NCBI GenBank assembly: GCA_003327425.1
Contig: QOQW01000008.1
Location: 1 to 64,000 of the forward strand
Reading direction: 5' to 3'
Source: Candidatus Ozemibacter sibiricus
GTDB taxonomy: Bacteria; Muiribacteriota; Ozemobacteria; Ozemobacterales; Ozemobacteraceae
Length of the DNA stretch: 64,000 bases
Below, piece after piece: positions 34,844 to 43,488 of the stretch; positions within the stretch are counted from its first letter, which is position 1, and the number at the start of each line of letters is the position of its first letter. The translations under genes and the position numbers were made by a program. A model generated the notes under the pieces. The model saw only the letters and a program-made list of their open reading frames with translations, searched no databases and had not been told where the DNA came from.

Positions 34844-34911
34844 CCAGCCGGCGGAAGAAACCACCGCCAACCCCGCTCACCTTCTGATGAACAGGGGGCA
34901 GTGGTCGTCGT

Positions 34912-36306
34912 TCAACGGGAGGCGCGAGCGCCGGAGGGGCTGACCGAACCCTGGAGCTGAGCGAGCAGGGCGCGAACCTCTTCGACGAGGGAGGCGGGCA
35001 GGCCGCCTTCGCTGTACAGCCGGAAGTTCAGCTCCTGGATCACGAAGGCCGTGACGTCGGGGTTCTGTTCGGCGGCATTGGCCACGAACTTGCGCAGCTC
35101 GCTCAGATCGCCACTTTCGACGGAGGCCACCAGGGCGGCGGCAATGGACTTCTTGCCGAGGTCGAGGATCATTTCGTCCCACATGGTGGCCTTGGCGAAT
35201 TCAAGATTGGTGTAACCGGATTCGAGGTAGTAATCGTGCGGCAGGTAGATGGCCAGGCCCTTGGCATTGCGCAGGCCCGCCCCGTTGGAGCCGTTGGCGA
35301 TGATCGCCGTCTGGCAGGCCCCGATCAGCTTGCCACAGGCGGTCTGCATGCCGGTTTCGGTGATCGACCCCTTGAGGAGGGTCGCCAGGTGGATCAAGTC
35401 GACATTCTCGGGGTAGGCGAACCGTTGCACCTGCTGGAGGGCCTGGGCGAACTGGGCGTTGAACTTGCCGCCCATGGCCGCTTTGGCGAAGCCGTTGATG
35501 GCGTCGTAGACGCCCTCCATGGCGGCGACGTTGATGCCCGACTGGGTGCAGTCGTCGATGCCCTGGCTGCCGCCCGAGTAGGACGAGACGAAGGCCTTGA
35601 CCCACGCCTTGACGAACGTGTCGGTCTTGATGGTGGCGGTCAGGTGCTTGAAGACGTCGTCATAGGGAGTGCCTTTGCCCGGTTCGACTTCCTCGGAGGC
35701 CACGATATAATCGACGGAGCCGCGGCAGACGTAGACCACTTCGGCCATCTGCATCAGGCAGGCGTCGAAGTTCAGGATGTCGATGTTGTGGCCGAAGATG
35801 CCCTTGATCTCGCGCAGGGCTATTCCCAGCTGGGCGGTGGTGATGTGGTTGCCGCTCTGGTCATCGTAGCTGATGCCCCGGAACACCTTCTTGGCGGCGT
35901 TCTTCCAGCCGCTGCCGTGGTTCCAGATGCCGAGGATATACCGCTTGGCGGGGAAATCGCGCGCCACTAGGCGGGCGAACCCGATCAACTGGCGGTAGTC
36001 GCCCATGTCGAGCTCGCCCATGTCTTTCAGTTTCTTGATATTCCCCTTCTCGATGTAGTAGAGGGCGGCGGGGCCATTCTCGCGGTCCATCAGGACCACC
36101 ATGTTCAGCCAGTCGTTCGACCCGATGGCCGACATTTCCTTCATGTCTTCGATGCCGAAGGGGTCGAGGTTGTTGTCGCCGTTGAGGAAGACGGCGAGGG
36201 TCCATTCTTTGGGGGTGGGGGCCACCGCGGGCTCTTCGGCGAAGGAAGGCAGAACGATGGCGATGATCAGGAGCAGGGGGAGAGTGATACTGGCTACTCG
36301 CTTCAT
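34912..36306 (-). CDS. Clostripain-family (C11) cysteine peptidase, secreted (copy 2)
   Basis: The 464-residue protein from the ATG at 36306 (AAGGAG 8 bases upstream) has a signal peptide (RVASITLPLLLIIAIVLPSF) and the same domain as copy 1: WTLAVFLNGDNNLDPFGIED, catalytic histidine in IWNHGSGW (about 128), catalytic cysteine in NFDACLMQMAEVV (about 180) and ASEEVEPGKGTPYD. The in-frame ATG at 36369 would put 21 polar residues before the signal peptide and is rejected. The two copies lie head-to-tail with 160 bases between them and are highly similar along their whole length, so they arose by tandem duplication. Divergent from the Ig-like surface protein. Confidence 0.87.
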   Translation of the reverse strand: MKRVASITLPLLLIIAIVLPSFAEEPAVAPTPKEWTLAVFLNGDNNLDPFGIEDMKEMSAIGSNDWLNMVVLMDRENGPAALYYIEKGNIKKLKDMGELDMGDYRQLIGFARLVARDFPAKRYILGIWNHGSGWKNAAKKVFRGISYDDQSGNHITTAQLGIALREIKGIFGHNIDILNFDACLMQMAEVVYVCRGSVDYIVASEEVEPGKGTPYDDVFKHLTATIKTDTFVKAWVKAFVSSYSGGSQGIDDCTQSGINVAAMEGVYDAINGFAKAAMGGKFNAQFAQALQQVQRFAYPENVDLIHLATLLKGSITETGMQTACGKLIGACQTAIIANGSNGAGLRNAKGLAIYLPHDYYLESGYTNLEFAKATMWDEMILDLGKKSIAAALVASVESGDLSELRKFVANAAEQNPDVTAFVIQELNFRLYSEGGLPASLVEEVRALLAQLQGSVSPSGARASR

Positions 36307-36433
36307 GAGGGCGACTCCTTGTCTCCTTGTGCGCTTATGGCCCTCCGCAAAAGGAAGGGTTATTTTCATTTTACGGTTTCTTGGGGAAGAACGGAAGGTA
36401 CCTCTGCAAATTTTTTTGAATCTTGCGAGCGCG

Positions 36434-36503
36434 ACCCGGCAAGATAGGGTTGAAAGCGCTCAGGTACCGGGTTTGCAAGGAGCAGGACCCCATACCCGGC
36501 AAG
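36434..36503. promoter_or_regulatory. Spaced repeats in the divergent control region of C11 copy 2 and the Ig-like gene
   Basis: ACCCGGCAAG occurs at 36434-36443 and 36494-36503, exactly 60 bases apart (about six helical turns), with an inverted ACCGGGT at 36466-36472 between them. The second copy abuts a TATAAT at 36504-36509. Possible regulator sites for the divergent pair. Confidence 0.4.
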
Positions 36504-36509
36504 TATAAT
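36504..36509 (+). promoter_or_regulatory. -10 box upstream of the Ig-like protein gene
   Basis: A perfect TATAAT without a good -35 hexamer at 16-18 bases. This is what is expected of an activator-dependent promoter. It lies next to the ACCCGGCAAG repeat. Confidence 0.45.
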
Positions 36510-36700
36510 TATTCCTGGAGGGGATCATGAAGGGTATCGCCAATCGTCAGAACACGCTCCTGGGTCGGAAACTCTTCCATGTCCAACCCCGACCTGGGCA
36601 ACCGACCTTCTCTCGCCAGGTTCCTCCATTTCCCCCGAAAAAAGGGAAAGCGCCCTCGTCGGAGCGTCGCGTGCCCCGCCCCCCCCAAAGGAGGAACCCC

Positions 36701-39049
36701 ATGAGCCGCCGCTGTGCCACCGGCCATCGTTCCGTCCGAATTCTGGGGCTGGCTCTCGGAGTGATCTTGCTGGCCAGCACGTTGCAAGCGGCCATCACCA
36801 ACCCCACGTGCACGATCACCACCCCGACCGATCTCGCCAAACGGTACAACAATGCCCAGACCGTCACCCTCGCCGCCTCCTGGCAAGGCGATACCCCGCC
36901 GTTCGCCGCCACCTTCAAAGCGGGCGGCGTCGCCATCGGCACCGCCAATACCAACGGCACCACCGCCAACTTCGCCATCTCCGCGTCGGGCCTGCCTGGC
37001 GAATCGGTGACCTTCTCCGTGTCCATCATCGAAACCGCCGTGGTCAATGCCCCGCCTTCTCCCGACACCCCCGCGCCCGGCACCTTGCTGCTCGATCGCA
37101 CCGCTCCCCGACTCGAGCTGCGGGTCACCTCAGGAGCGGTGGTCTCCCCGCAGACCGGCTTCAACACCGTCACCCTGGCCTTCACCTCTGATGAACCGCT
37201 CGCCGGCCCGCCCGTCTTCACCATCTCCCCGGGCAGCTGGGGCAATCCGACCCCCGCCAGCCCAGAGGCCCCGCCGTACTCGAGCAATCAATACACGATC
37301 ACGGTGCCGGCGGGAACGCCCGCCGGAGTCTATACCGTCCAGGTTCAGGGGTTCGACAACACCGAGCCGGCCTCGGGTCGGAACTCTTCGACCGCCCAGA
37401 CCGCCTTTCAGGTCGATGCCGGGGCCGATGGCGCCCCCGTCATTCTCTCCTGCTCGCCGCGATCCCCCTTCCGCACCGAGAGTCTGACGCTCTCCGGCTC
37501 GGTGCCGGCCGAATCGGGCGCCCAGCGGGTCGAGATCCTGGAAGGAGGCTCGGTGGTGGCCACGGTCAATGTTCCCGCCAACACCGACACCTGGACCGCC
37601 ACCATTTCAGGAATTGCGGAGGGGAACCACAGCTACACCGCCCGTCGTATCGACCCGCTTGGCAACACCTCCCCCTCCAGCGCAGAATTCCCCGTGGTCG
37701 CTGACCGCACTCCCCCTCATGAACCGGTGCTCGAGCCGTTGAAAAAGCCGGTCAATACCAAGCGGGTGACGGTGCGCGGGACCGCCGTCACCGATCCGCC
37801 CCACCACAGCGGCCCCCTCAAGGTGACCCTGTTCAGCGGCGCCACCCAGTTGGCGACCACCAACGCCAACGCCGATGGCACGTTCGCCTTCACCGATGTC
37901 GAGATGCCTTCGACCGGGCAGAACCAGCTCGTGGCCCGCGCCGCCGACACCACCTGGGACGGCACCGGCAGCAAAGGCAATGAAAGCCCCTATTCGAACC
38001 TGATCACCGTGATCGTTGACCAGGAAGCCCCCTACGTCGTCTCCGGCGGCATCTCGATCAGTCGCCCCGACACCGGTCCTCCCGTCCTGCGCTCGGTGGT
38101 CGGGCCGGGGCCGGCCGAGCCGGTTCGGGCGGTGCCACCGGTGGTGGCCAGGCCGCCGGAGTCGGTCCGGGCCATTCCGCCCGCTGGGAAGGGAACCCCC
38201 GGTGTCGGGGAATCCAGCAGTCCTGTTGGGGTCGGGTCCATCGAAGGCGCTTTCCCTGGCCCTGCCGCCGATGGAGCCGGTCCGGCGCCGGTGGCCCTCC
38301 TCGCCGGCGCCCCCGAAGGATTCGTGCCGCCGCCGGGCGGATGGTCGGCCGGGCTGGTCCCGGTGAGTCTGCCGTGCGCCCTGGTGCGCGACCGGTCGCC
38401 GGCCCGTGTGCGGTTCTGGGTGGCGTTCCGCAAGGCGGGGCAGCGGCGCGGTCTGATGTACCTGGTGCCGATGACCCTGAGCGGCGACCGCTTCACCGGG
38501 TTTCTGCCCAATGATCCCTTGCCGCTGTTCTACCGGTTCCGGCTGCTCGATGCGGCCGGGAACGAATCCTTCTTCCCCGCCGATGGCGAGTTCTGTCGGG
38601 GGGTGCAGCCCGCCGACACGCTGCGGTTGTTGCATCGGCCGCGGTGGTATGAGGCGGTGCCCGCCACCGACGAATGGCCGGTCGATGTGCTGGGCCTGCC
38701 GCCGCTGGCGCGCGTGCTGGCCTACCGCCGCCTTCTCGCCCCGGCCGATCTGGTGGAGCCGGTCAAGACCTGGCTGTCGACCTGGCCGGAAGCCGCTGGC
38801 ATCGAAGTCGTCGAGGCCGGCCCGACCGGCGAGGCGGCGGCTCGCGAGGCGCCCTGGCGGCGCGACCTCGAGCTGCTGGCCGAGGAGCGGCTGCCGGTCG
38901 AGCGCCTGGAGGTCCTGATTCCCGAAGTGGTGAACGGCGACGTGCCGCTCAGCGAGCTGCCCGATCCGGAGCGGTTGCCGTCGGGCCCCGCCTGGGAGAG
39001 GCTGCGCAATGCCATTCGATTCCGACAGCTGCACGCGCCAGCCCCCTGA
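36701..39049 (+). CDS. Secreted protein with Ig-like domains
   Basis: The 782-residue protein from the ATG at 36701 has an AAAGGAGGA Shine-Dalgarno sequence and an immediate signal peptide (RILGLALGVILLASTLQAA). An in-frame ATG at 36527, also with a good GGAGG, would add 58 polar residues in front of the signal peptide. Residues about 30-450 look like four or more bacterial Ig-like/beta-sandwich repeats (ending in segments such as DRTPPHEPVLEPL and VDQEAPYVV, with VTVRGTAV and TVTLAASW strands). Residues 460-560 are Pro/Gly-rich. A C-terminal beta domain (VRFWVAFRKAGQRRGLMYLV) and a helical tail follow. Probably an adhesin or surface structural protein. Its last 101 bases overlap the thiamine diphosphokinase gene on the other strand. 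Confidence 0.75.
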   Translation: MSRRCATGHRSVRILGLALGVILLASTLQAAITNPTCTITTPTDLAKRYNNAQTVTLAASWQGDTPPFAATFKAGGVAIGTANTNGTTANFAISASGLPGESVTFSVSIIETAVVNAPPSPDTPAPGTLLLDRTAPRLELRVTSGAVVSPQTGFNTVTLAFTSDEPLAGPPVFTISPGSWGNPTPASPEAPPYSSNQYTITVPAGTPAGVYTVQVQGFDNTEPASGRNSSTAQTAFQVDAGADGAPVILSCSPRSPFRTESLTLSGSVPAESGAQRVEILEGGSVVATVNVPANTDTWTATISGIAEGNHSYTARRIDPLGNTSPSSAEFPVVADRTPPHEPVLEPLKKPVNTKRVTVRGTAVTDPPHHSGPLKVTLFSGATQLATTNANADGTFAFTDVEMPSTGQNQLVARAADTTWDGTGSKGNESPYSNLITVIVDQEAPYVVSGGISISRPDTGPPVLRSVVGPGPAEPVRAVPPVVARPPESVRAIPPAGKGTPGVGESSSPVGVGSIEGAFPGPAADGAGPAPVALLAGAPEGFVPPPGGWSAGLVPVSLPCALVRDRSPARVRFWVAFRKAGQRRGLMYLVPMTLSGDRFTGFLPNDPLPLFYRFRLLDAAGNESFFPADGEFCRGVQPADTLRLLHRPRWYEAVPATDEWPVDVLGLPPLARVLAYRRLLAPADLVEPVKTWLSTWPEAAGIEVVEAGPTGEAAAREAPWRRDLELLAEERLPVERLEVLIPEVVNGDVPLSELPDPERLPSGPAWERLRNAIRFRQLHAPAP

Positions 39050-39725
39050 CCAGCCAGACCAGGCAACCCTCGGTCACGGCGAGATCCCAGGTGGGGGCGG
39101 TGGTGACGTTGCTGATGCCGCGGGCCTCGCCCCGCGCCAGGGTGGCCCCGGTCAGCGGCCAGCGCACGCCGGTCGAGTCGAGGCCGCGGCAGTCGTCGAG
39201 GGCCAGCAGCGCCACCGGCGTGCCGACCGGCAGGGTCAGGCGCAGGCGGCCCGGCCCGAGCACGCCGCCGCAGCCGAGGCCCGGCTCGTCGGCGTCGGCC
39301 GTCGAGGCGGTGCCGGTGTCGAAGGTGAACAGCCCCCGATCAGTGAAGTGGCGCAGAACCAGCAGGTTCATCAGCGCGTGGTCGAGCCTTCCCCCCCAGA
39401 ACCCGCACAGATGCACCATCGCCGAGGCATCGACCGGCAGGGCGGCGAGGGCCAGCTCGAAGTCGGTCTGATCCTTGTCGGCGGGAAACCGTCGGATGGT
39501 CGCGCCGGCCGCTCGATGGAAGGCGAGGGCGGCGGGCGAGATGGAATCGAGATCGCCGATCACCAGCCGCGCTGGTTGGCCGAGTCGCATCAGCAGATCG
39601 CCCCCCGAGTCGACCGCGATGACATCGTGCCAGGGCAGCGGCGGCAGCGGCGTCGCGGCCGCGACCCCGCCCAGGGCGACCAGCACGTGCGCAGAAGGGG
39701 CGGGAAGGGGCGTCAGGTGGTCCAT
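38949..39725 (-). CDS. Thiamine diphosphokinase
   Basis: The enzyme converts thiamine plus ATP into thiamine diphosphate. The 258-residue product has the family motifs AVDSGGDLL, VIGDLDSISP, FPADKDQTDFELALAAL and GFWGGRLDHALMNLLVL, then RGISNVTT near the C-terminal domain boundary. The start at 39725 has AGGAGG with 5 bases spacing; the adjacent GTG at 39728 is less well placed. The last 30 or so residues (after GCLVWLVRGL) extend past the normal end of the family and correspond to the 101-base overlap with the convergent Ig-like gene. No other thiamine gene is near. Confidence 0.85.
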   Translation of the reverse strand: MDHLTPLPAPSAHVLVALGGVAAATPLPPLPWHDVIAVDSGGDLLMRLGQPARLVIGDLDSISPAALAFHRAAGATIRRFPADKDQTDFELALAALPVDASAMVHLCGFWGGRLDHALMNLLVLRHFTDRGLFTFDTGTASTADADEPGLGCGGVLGPGRLRLTLPVGTPVALLALDDCRGLDSTGVRWPLTGATLARGEARGISNVTTAPTWDLAVTEGCLVWLVRGLARAAVGIEWHCAASPRRGPTATAPDRAAR

Positions 39726-39785
39726 CACATCCTCCTGGGGTGGCAGGGGCAGGGGGAAAGCAGGCTGGCGGGGGCGATGATCGAG

Positions 39786-39814
39786 TTGCCTGGCCGGCGA
39801 GGCTTGGGTATAGT
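39786..39814 (+). promoter_or_regulatory. Promoter of the GNAT gene (leaderless)
   Basis: TTGCCT (39786-39791), 17-base spacer and TATAGT (39809-39814), with a GTG start 6 bases further on at 39821. Confidence 0.6.
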
Positions 39815-39820
39815 GACGGC

Positions 39821-40294
39821 GTGGGTGCGCATCGAATCGTTCCTGCCCGGCCTGGCGACGCGGCGGCTCTGCGTCAGCTCGAACTCGACTGTTTCACGGC
39901 GGTGGATGTCTTTTCCGTGCGACAGTTCCGGCGGCTGCTGGCCTCTCCCACCTGCCGCATCCTGGTGGTGCGGGGGGCAGGCGGAACCCTCGTGGCCGAG
40001 ATCGTCGGGTTGTTGCGCCATTTTAGCATACCGTCGGGCCGCATCTACAAGGTGGCGGTCCATCCGTCGGCGCAAGGCCAGGGGCTCGGTCGTCGGCTCA
40101 TCGCCGCGATGGAAGCCGAGTTCCGTCGAGCCGGGATGGTGGCGGCCGTGGCCGAGGTGCGCGTCAGCAACACCGGTTCGCGGGCCCTGTTCGAGGCCTG
40201 CGGCTATCAGGCCGGCGAACGTCTCCCTCGCTACTACGCCGACGGCGAAGATGGCGTGAAATACCGCAAAGTGCTCGCCTCCCGCCCTTCCTGA
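39821..40294 (+). CDS. GNAT-family N-acetyltransferase (RimI-like)
   Basis: The 157-residue protein has the full GNAT fold. IVPARPGDAAALRQLELDCF is the entry strand and helix, IYKVAVHPSAQGQGLGRRLI is the acetyl-CoA-binding motif A (Q-x-x-G-x-G/A), and VRVSNTGSRALFEACGY is motif B. Spacing and size match RimI, which acetylates the N-terminus of ribosomal protein S18, but the target could be another protein or small molecule. The GTG at 39821 is chosen because a -10 box ends 6 bases before it and the homology begins right after. Longer starts back to 39740 would lie upstream of the promoter. Confidence 0.82.
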   Translation: MGAHRIVPARPGDAAALRQLELDCFTAVDVFSVRQFRRLLASPTCRILVVRGAGGTLVAEIVGLLRHFSIPSGRIYKVAVHPSAQGQGLGRRLIAAMEAEFRRAGMVAAVAEVRVSNTGSRALFEACGYQAGERLPRYYADGEDGVKYRKVLASRPS

Positions 40295-40410
40295 CCAGGC
40301 TGGGAACGTCGCGTCCTGCTTCGTGTCTTGTTCGTTTGGCGCGTGCCACCGGCATGGGAACAAGGTCGCCAGGACCACGGCCGCGCGGCGGGGGGCCGTG
40401 CCGCAGGGCA

Positions 40411-43400
40411 TCAGTCCTCGCGCAGCAGGAAGGCCTGGATCTCACGGGTCTTGCCGCGCACCGCCCGGAAGGGCAGCGGCTCGGCGGGATAGCCGGGCCC
40501 GGCCAGGGCCAGGGTCTCGGCGGCGATCACCACCTGGGTGCCGCCGGTGGTCTGGGCCAGGCAGGCCAGCCGAGAGGCGAGGTTGACCGGGTCGCCGATC
40601 ACGGTCTGATCGAGCCGGATCCGCCCGGCCCCGATGATGCCGGCCACCACCGGGCCGGAGTTGATCCCGGCGGCCAGGGACAGATCGAGGCCCTGCTGTC
40701 GCCAGACCTGGCGGGCCCGGGCGACGACGGCGAGCGCCTGGCGGGCGGCGCCGGCCGCCCCCCCCGGCCCGTCATGGCGGAAGACCAGCATGATCTTGTC
40801 GCCGATGACCTTGTCGATGTCCCCACCGATCTCATGCACGGCGGCGCTGATGATATCGAGGTGGGCGGCCAGCAGGGCGAAGACCTCGCCGGGATCGTGG
40901 GCCGCCTGATAGGCGTCGAACCCCGCCAGACTCGAGAAGGCCACGGTGACGTCGGTCCGCTGCCCGGTGCTGGCCTGCAGGTCGTAGTGGGTGCCGGCGA
41001 CCGCCTCCCGCACCGAGCGCGACACGAAGCGGCGCAGGATCGAGCCTTCCTCGAGGCCGCGGGCCATCTGGTTGAAGGCGCGGGCCAGGCTGCCGAACTC
41101 GTCATCGCGGGGCAACGAGAGGCGGACGGTGAAATCCTGCGCCTGGATGCGGCGGACCGCGTCGAACAGGGCGGCCAGCGGGCGCTGGAAGGACCAGCCG
41201 GCGAAGATGGCCAGCCCGATGGCCAGTCCCAGCGCGGCGGCCAGCCAGATCCTGGCCTGGCGGAGCAGGGCGGCCCGTTCGCCTTCCAGGAAGGCGGTGT
41301 CCTGCCTGCCGCCCAGGACGGCGTTCAACGACCGCCCGGGCAGGGTTTCCAGCACCGGGTGGCCGGGGTCGGCCGGGTCGACCAGGCGGGCATCGATGCG
41401 GGTGAAATACGAGCTGCGGCTCATTTCGGCGAGGGTCGGCTGGGCGGCGGCCAGGCTGTCCCACGTGCCGAGGATGGGGGTCATCTGGGTCCGGTAGCCG
41501 TCGAAGACCATCAGGAAGCGACCTTCCCGGCGTCGCTCCTCCTCGGTGGCGCGCTCGGCCAGGCGTCGTTTCAAGAATTCCCGATCGACGTACTTGCGGT
41601 TCCAGAACCAGCTGGTCAGCAGGTACGGCCGGCCGGCCCGGGTGGTCAGCGTTTCGAGCGCCAGGCTGGAGACGTAGTTGAAACGGAGTTCGAACAGGCG
41701 ATGGGGCTGGTAGATGAGATTGAGGTAGGGTTCGGGGCCGGCCAGATGGAGCAGGACATCGGTCACCAGGTCTTCCTGGACGCCGGTCATCAATTCCTTC
41801 CCGGGCGGTTCGGCCCCGGCCGCGCCGTCGGCGACCATCAGTCCCCAGCGCTTGAACTGGTCGCGGGCCCGTCGCACCAGACGCCGGGTCAGGGGATCGG
41901 TCGAGGCGGCCCGGGTCACCCGGCTGTCGACATTTCTGAACTGCAGCACCGTGCCGTCGGTGCCGACGCCGAGGAAATTGTAGAATTGCAGGCAGTTTCG
42001 ATCGACCAGGCGCTGGAAGGCGACCTGCAGGCAGGTGGCCGGCGACGCGAGCGAGGCGTCCTGGCCGGCGATGGTCGCCAGCCGTTCGAGAGGGGTCAGC
42101 GACTTGAGGAAGTGGGTATAGGAGGCCATATTGAACCGGCCATCCTCGTCGAGACCGACCAGATCGTCATGCAAGGCATGGGCCGCCTGTTGCCGCCGGG
42201 CCGCGATCTCCTCATCGATCGAGGAGGCGAGGAGATGGTCGAGGAGGGAAAGCGGCAGCAGCGCCGCGCACAAGAAGCCTCCCCAGAGCACGGTGGAGAC
42301 GCCGAGAGCGGGCCCGCGGCCGAACACCGCTTGCTCGACGGTCAGGAAGATGCCGGCCAGCATGGCCAGGGCGAGGCCCGCCATCCAGGCCGCCTGGCCG
42401 AGAGGCAACGGGCCGGGGCTCGGCAGCGGCATCACCAGGAACCCGCGGTAGGCCGAGCCGGGGGGCGCGGGGCAGGCACCGATCAACCACTCGCCCCAGC
42501 GTCGGGCTGCGAAGCGGGTGCCGTAGAGGAAGGGGCGGAACCGGCCGGCCGCGGCGCGAGACCTCGGCGGCGGTGCCTGGCTGGCCCGCTCGGCCCGCCA
42601 GATGCGCCATTCCTGGACCTGCTGGCAGAACAGGCGTCGCAGGTCGGGATGGGCCCGGATCACGGGGCTGAGCTGCAGCCGGTCGGAACCAGAGGGGAGC
42701 AGCGCGAGGCCGGATGAGCGATCGGTCCAGGAGGCGGCCAGCAGATCGGCCAGCAGCCTGCCAGGGGGCCGATCGAGGTCGAACACGCAGAGAATGAGCC
42801 AGCGACGTCGGACGGTTTTCCAGAGGAATCCGCGCTGGCGGCCGCCCGGACGCCGGAAGATCTGCAGACACCCTTCGCGCTGGCCTTGAATGCCCAGGGG
42901 CAGAGGCAGATCGTAGGTCGCCGCCACCCGCTCACGGAACCGCTGGGTGTCCTCGACCGGCGAATGCGCTTTGATGTTGCTCAGGAACCGGGCGATCTCG
43001 TACAACAGCCGCGTCGACCGCCGACCGCCGCGGGGGCCGGACATTTCCAGCCTGGCCGGGGGCGCTGGCGGGGAAGCCGATCCTGGCCCCGCGCCTGGTC
43101 TGACGACGCCAGGATGGGCCCCGGCGGCCCGGCGCCGGTCGCCGCATGCCCGGAACACCAGCGATGGCGCGGTAGCGCAGGCGAAGATCTGCACCTCATG
43201 AGGCGGCAGCCCGCGTGCCAGCACCTGCCGATACCACGCCCGGACGGCGGGCAGATCGGGGGTGCCGGTGCCGAGCCGCTGCCCCAGCCGGTCGAAGACG
43301 AGATTGACCTGGGCTTCGAGGTTGAGGGAAGCGCGCACCCGGTCGGTCTGCCAGGCCAGTTGCCGGCGGGTTTCCGCTTCCAGGGCGGCCGCCTGGCGGA

Positions 43401-43488
43401 GTCTGGCTTCCCGACCGCTCCACAGCAGCGTCATGCCCGGCACCAGGATGAATACCAGGGGCAGAGCCAGGCGAGCGGCTTGTCTCAT
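40411..43488 (-). CDS. Dual-sensor HAMP class III cyclase, C2-like (first metal Asp missing)
   Basis: The 1025-residue membrane protein begins at an ATG overlapping the stop of the upstream cyclase (ATGA). Layout: membrane helix (about 5-22), sensor, helix pair near 345-405, second sensor, helix near 720, HAMP and a C-terminal class III cyclase domain (about 840-1015). In the motif F-x-D-I-x-G-F the metal-binding aspartate is replaced: the sequence is AFSSLAGFDAY with Ser853. The other catalytic residues are present: Lys893 and Asp897 in DIDKVIGDKIM, Thr962, Asn969 and Arg973 in TVIGDPVNLASRL. The lysine/threonine pair is that of class IIIb adenylyl cyclases. Alone it should bind ATP but lack normal two-metal catalysis. 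Together with its neighbour it could form one full active site. Confidence 0.88.
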   Translation of the reverse strand: MRQAARLALPLVFILVPGMTLLWSGREARLRQAAALEAETRRQLAWQTDRVRASLNLEAQVNLVFDRLGQRLGTGTPDLPAVRAWYRQVLARGLPPHEVQIFACATAPSLVFRACGDRRRAAGAHPGVVRPGAGPGSASPPAPPARLEMSGPRGGRRSTRLLYEIARFLSNIKAHSPVEDTQRFRERVAATYDLPLPLGIQGQREGCLQIFRRPGGRQRGFLWKTVRRRWLILCVFDLDRPPGRLLADLLAASWTDRSSGLALLPSGSDRLQLSPVIRAHPDLRRLFCQQVQEWRIWRAERASQAPPPRSRAAAGRFRPFLYGTRFAARRWGEWLIGACPAPPGSAYRGFLVMPLPSPGPLPLGQAAWMAGLALAMLAGIFLTVEQAVFGRGPALGVSTVLWGGFLCAALLPLSLLDHLLASSIDEEIAARRQQAAHALHDDLVGLDEDGRFNMASYTHFLKSLTPLERLATIAGQDASLASPATCLQVAFQRLVDRNCLQFYNFLGVGTDGTVLQFRNVDSRVTRAASTDPLTRRLVRRARDQFKRWGLMVADGAAGAEPPGKELMTGVQEDLVTDVLLHLAGPEPYLNLIYQPHRLFELRFNYVSSLALETLTTRAGRPYLLTSWFWNRKYVDREFLKRRLAERATEEERRREGRFLMVFDGYRTQMTPILGTWDSLAAAQPTLAEMSRSSYFTRIDARLVDPADPGHPVLETLPGRSLNAVLGGRQDTAFLEGERAALLRQARIWLAAALGLAIGLAIFAGWSFQRPLAALFDAVRRIQAQDFTVRLSLPRDDEFGSLARAFNQMARGLEEGSILRRFVSRSVREAVAGTHYDLQASTGQRTDVTVAFSSLAGFDAYQAAHDPGEVFALLAAHLDIISAAVHEIGGDIDKVIGDKIMLVFRHDGPGGAAGAARQALAVVARARQVWRQQGLDLSLAAGINSGPVVAGIIGAGRIRLDQTVIGDPVNLASRLACLAQTTGGTQVVIAAETLALAGPGYPAEPLPFRAVRGKTREIQAFLLRED

